Positions 13,909 through 14,449 of a stretch of DNA of 14,449 nucleotides are shown here, piece after piece. Every line of letters begins with the position of its first letter. Positions within the stretch are counted from its first letter, which is position 1. Both the position numbers and the translations under genes were made by a program. The notes below the pieces were generated by a model. The model made no database searches. It was given only the letters and a program-made list of their open reading frames with translations, and was not told the origin of the DNA. Origin of the DNA: Holosporaceae bacterium (GTDB taxonomy: Bacteria > Pseudomonadota > Alphaproteobacteria > UBA3830); NCBI GenBank assembly GCA_031284345.1, contig JAITAC010000067.1, positions 1 to 14,449 on the forward strand, written 5' to 3'.

Positions 13909-14280
13909 TTTTTGAGGAGTAAAGCAAATTTTTGTGATTATTTTTTTAGAATCTAAGTAAGTTCAGAAAGAAGCGAAACCATAAAACATTGAGATTTTCG
14001 AAAAATACTCAAGAGATTGGATAGCTATTCGCTGCGAACTGAATGTGGTTTCTCGCTCGACCTATTATACCAGGTCCCATCTCTGATTTGCCATTGTCGA
14101 CTGGACAGCGACTGATACAGCACGCATTCCGCAAATTGTTTGGATAATTCAAAATGGGATCTGGTATTATACAGTGGATTACAGTAGATTGATGAAAAAA
14201 TCAGCATCTGCCATCAAGGCCAAGCGAAAACGGATCTTCCCTGTGTGTTCTCATATGGTCAGAGATAAAAGTGAAGAAGC
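13909..14280. other. Gene-poor stretch with an imperfect inverted repeat
   Basis: No frame here has a ribosome-binding site or recognisable domain. The main structure is the inverted repeat at 14063-14171 listed separately. The short frames on both strands around 14025-14280 owe part of their openness to that repeat. Confidence 0.5.
14063..14171. repeat. Long imperfect inverted repeat
   Basis: TATTATACCAGGTCCCAT (14063-14080) and ATGGGATCTGGTATTATA (14154-14171) are complementary at 16 of 18 positions and enclose 73 bases. The interior pairs further: GATTTG (14085-14090) with CAAATT, including one G-T pair, and TGTC/GACA at 14095-14107. It could be a miniature mobile element, a structured RNA or a recombination remnant. 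Confidence 0.65.
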
Positions 14281-14301
14281 GCCGTCGGCTCGGCCGACGG
14301 T
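14281..14301 (-). terminator. GC-rich hairpin after the right-edge minus-strand gene
   Basis: CCGTCGGC (14282-14289) and GCCGACGG (14293-14300) form a perfect 8-pair stem with a 3-base loop, 11 bases beyond the stop of the minus-strand gene. On the minus strand it is followed by GCGCTTCTTCACTTTTATC, which is T-rich but not a clean T run. It is a probable terminator. Confidence 0.5.
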
Positions 14302-14311
14302 GAGCATAGAT

Positions 14312-14449
14312 TTATTTTGTGAGTTTACTCAGAAATTCTGCGAAAACACTAGCAATCTCTGGGCCATTTTCTTCTATATCTTCAGTTTTAATCTTAGCAT
14401 AGTTACCACTATTTTCATCATCACGACTTAAGTCTATATATTTTTTCCA
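14312..14449 (-). CDS. C-terminal end of an unidentified protein (partial, runs off the right edge)
   Basis: On the minus strand the frame is open from the window edge to a TAA at 14312-14314 and gives 45 residues, beginning W-K-K-Y-I-D-L-S-R-D-D-E and ending with F-A-E-F-L-S-K-L-T-K. The composition is soluble and acidic, like a genuine protein C-terminus, and a GC-rich terminator-like hairpin follows directly. The start and most of the gene lie outside the window. I do not recognise the family from this fragment. Confidence 0.6.
   Translation of the reverse strand, partial: WKKYIDLSRDDENSGNYAKIKTEDIEENGPEIASVFAEFLSKLTK

Noticed and set aside
14025..14431. Overlapping plus and minus frames of 60 and 85 codons near the right end
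   Set aside because: Both cross the inverted repeat or run antisense to the better-supported C-terminal fragment at 14312-14449, and neither has a ribosome site.
1..14449. CRISPR array
   Set aside because: All tandem repeats found are coding and contiguous, without unique spacers, and no cas genes are present.

Overview
The window reads as chromosomal DNA of an AT-rich alphaproteobacterium. The evidence is conserved-family content and order: argS followed by a SPOR-domain gene, yidC overlapping engB, and a HIT protein with the alphaproteobacterial Q-L-H-V-H-V-I motif. A host-associated lineage such as Holosporales or Rickettsiales would fit the AT bias, the repeat-rich secreted proteins and the decayed intergenic stretches, but that placement is inference.

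Left part (1-2454): a minus-strand gene for a secreted, Pro/Gly/Tyr repeat protein is interrupted by an in-frame TAA at 218-220, and the same frame stays open to the window edge. A 550-base AT-rich spacer separates it from a divergent outer-membrane beta-barrel protein (1358-2371), which ends at a clear intrinsic terminator.

Signalling block (2503-6159): two divergently transcribed regulators share a 144-base AT-rich intergenic region. The minus-strand protein combines a low-complexity repeat linker, a TPR/TRAFs-binding-like helical region, a SLOG-like Rossmann domain and a class III nucleotide cyclase. The plus-strand protein is receiver plus histidine kinase in architecture, but it has lost both phosphoacceptors (receiver Asp to Asn65, H-box His to Gln173) while keeping the ATP-binding motifs. 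This pair is the best candidate for an unusual signalling system here.

Housekeeping block 1 (6262-9782): argS, a SPOR-domain cell-envelope protein and rsmE are tightly packed and probably co-transcribed. A tRNA-Ser(GCU) with its own promoter follows.

Region 10054-10947 has no convincing gene. Its first 330 bases hold many nested hairpins and may be a structured RNA, and its second half holds an apparently broken ORF. Housekeeping block 2 (10948-13703) is yidC-engB-HIT, with a 1-base yidC/engB overlap.

Right part (13704-14449): a possible 32-residue membrane peptide, a long imperfect inverted repeat, a GC-rich hairpin, and the C-terminal end of a minus-strand gene that enters from the right edge.
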